Source of the DNA: Martelella sp. NC20
GTDB lineage: Bacteria > Pseudomonadota > Alphaproteobacteria > Rhizobiales > Rhizobiaceae
Assembly (NCBI RefSeq): GCF_013459645.1
Contig: NZ_CP054861.1
Coordinates: 226,001 to 290,000 of the forward strand
Reading direction: 5' to 3'
Length of the DNA: 64,000 nt
Shown: positions 63,192-64,000 of the stretch, one piece after another
Layout: the number at the start of each line of letters is the position of its first letter
Position numbering within the stretch: the stretch's first letter is position 1
The notes under the pieces: generated by a model
What the model was told of the DNA's origin: nothing
Databases searched by the model: none
The model's input: the letters and a program-made list of their open reading frames with translations, nothing else
Position numbers and translations under genes: made by a program

Positions 63192-63919
63192 ATCGTTCTC
63201 ATTGTCGATGTTCATCTGCTCTGTCCTCACGCTGCCGCAAACCTTGCGGTTTGCTTCGCTCCGGACGGGGCGGCGAACCGTCGCCGACGGGCTTGCGCCC
63301 TACGGGTAAGTTCCTCGCAACGTCTTTTGCAGGCTTTGTGAGCACAGTCACCGGGCCTTTTGTACAACCCCGGCCGATGCCATCAACACGATCGGACCAC
63401 CAACTCAACAAAGTTGGCAGCCCATTCATTTCATTAAGACTGAATGTTCTCAGTTCTTCGTCGCGGCTAAGCCGCGTCGGCGCCCCATTGATCAAATCAA
63501 AAGTTCGCCGCTCCCGCGGAGGATAGATGCGTAAGCACCGCTCATCCGTGAGCGATAGAAGAACTAAAAAGACATTCGTCTTTTTAGACCAGCTTCTCGA
63601 GATAATGTCCGATGATGTGCGGTCAGGCGCATCAATCCGTCGCATCGCTCAGATGGGGCCGAAGCCTCAAACAAACAATCGACGTTATGACAGAGCTTCC
63701 TTCCAAAACTGCCCCTCTCTCGTCTCCGGCCGGCTAGACCTTCAACGCCGTCAATGGGGTCAGCTCTAAACGATCATGATTTGCATCACGATCACCTGGA
63801 AGCCTCCAGACATATCTTCTCTTCACAATGTAACATTCAACACGGCATATGCTCGAAAGCACATGCAATCCTATTTTTCTCGAAGTCATCTATCCGGCTG
63901 CCCGAAGGCGCCAGATCCT
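63192..63919 (-). other. Internal transcribed spacer between tRNA-Ala and 23S
   Basis: About 730 bp with no gene. It should contain the processing stems flanking 23S and antitermination elements. A short hairpin (AAGACATTCGTCTTTTT, near 63568-63587) is visible. Short open frames here are ignored as spacer artefacts. Confidence 0.8.
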
Positions 63920-63995
63920 TGGTGGAGCTAAGCGGGATCGAACCGCTGACCCCCTGCTTGCAAAGCAGGTGCTCTCCCAGCTGAGCTATAGCCCC
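63920..63995 (-). tRNA. tRNA-Ala(TGC)
   Basis: A 76-base cloverleaf on the minus strand, 5' GGGGCTATAGCTCAGCTGGG to 3' TAGCTCCACCA, anticodon TGC in CTTTGCAAG, CCA encoded. Its place in the spacer upstream of 23S is standard; tRNA-Ile and 16S would lie beyond the right edge. Confidence 0.97.
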
Positions 63996-64000
63996 GCACC

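Overview
The window looks like a chromosomal segment of a GC-rich alphaproteobacterium, most likely a member of the Rhizobiales. The evidence is the ribosomal operon order (tRNA-Ala, 23S, 5S, tRNA-fMet, all on the minus strand at the right end), a 23S helix-9 intervening hairpin of the kind known from this order, and a gene content dominated by ABC, TRAP and TTT uptake systems with LysR, LacI, RpiR and DeoR regulators. A genus cannot be fixed from the sequence alone.

Layout. 1-2736: tripartite tricarboxylate transporter (tctA partial, tctB, tctC) with a divergent LysR gene. 2914-11363: a minus-strand sugar or polyol operon (binding protein, two permeases, SDR, ketose 3-epimerase, ATPase, second SDR, FrcK-like kinase) under a LacI regulator with visible palindromic operators. 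11427-12935: a graveyard of helicase, IS66, IS6 and IS481 fragments plus a 20-bp copy of the 3' end of tRNA-fMet. 12936-19128: DUF5996-acetyltransferase fusion, pirin, a pair of related palindromes, LysR, LysE exporter, Kef-type antiporter. 19186-20396: IS481 remnant abutting a broken phosphopentomutase gene. 20507-25471: TRAP transporter with (S)-ureidoglycine aminohydrolase and LysR. 25924-31659: Ugp-like glycerophosphodiester uptake operon with a phosphodiesterase and an RpiR regulator. 31743-32014: ISL3 fragment with a perfect hairpin.

32122-36823 is an amide-hydrolase operon (oxamate-amidohydrolase-like enzyme, AMI1-like amidase, HpxZ-like protein, cysteine hydrolase, cupin) read away from a LysR gene. 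37990-50420 is a continuous minus-strand block of eleven genes: flavin monooxygenase, questin-oxidase-like protein, two cytosine-deaminase-type amidohydrolases, LysR, creatininase, CocE-type hydrolase and a spermidine-type importer whose two permease domains are fused. Together these two blocks read as an uncharacterised pathway that imports, oxygenates, opens and hydrolyses a nitrogen-containing, probably cyclic, compound. This is the strongest candidate here for a new system. 50628-59210: another sugar importer with SDR, DeoR regulator, BtpA-family protein and FGGY kinase. 59835-63995: end of a ribosomal RNA operon.

The tRNA-fMet 3' end at 59879-59898 and its direct-repeat copy at 12622-12641 have the geometry of the two ends of a 47-kb integrative element. 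No integrase gene is visible, so this remains a hypothesis.
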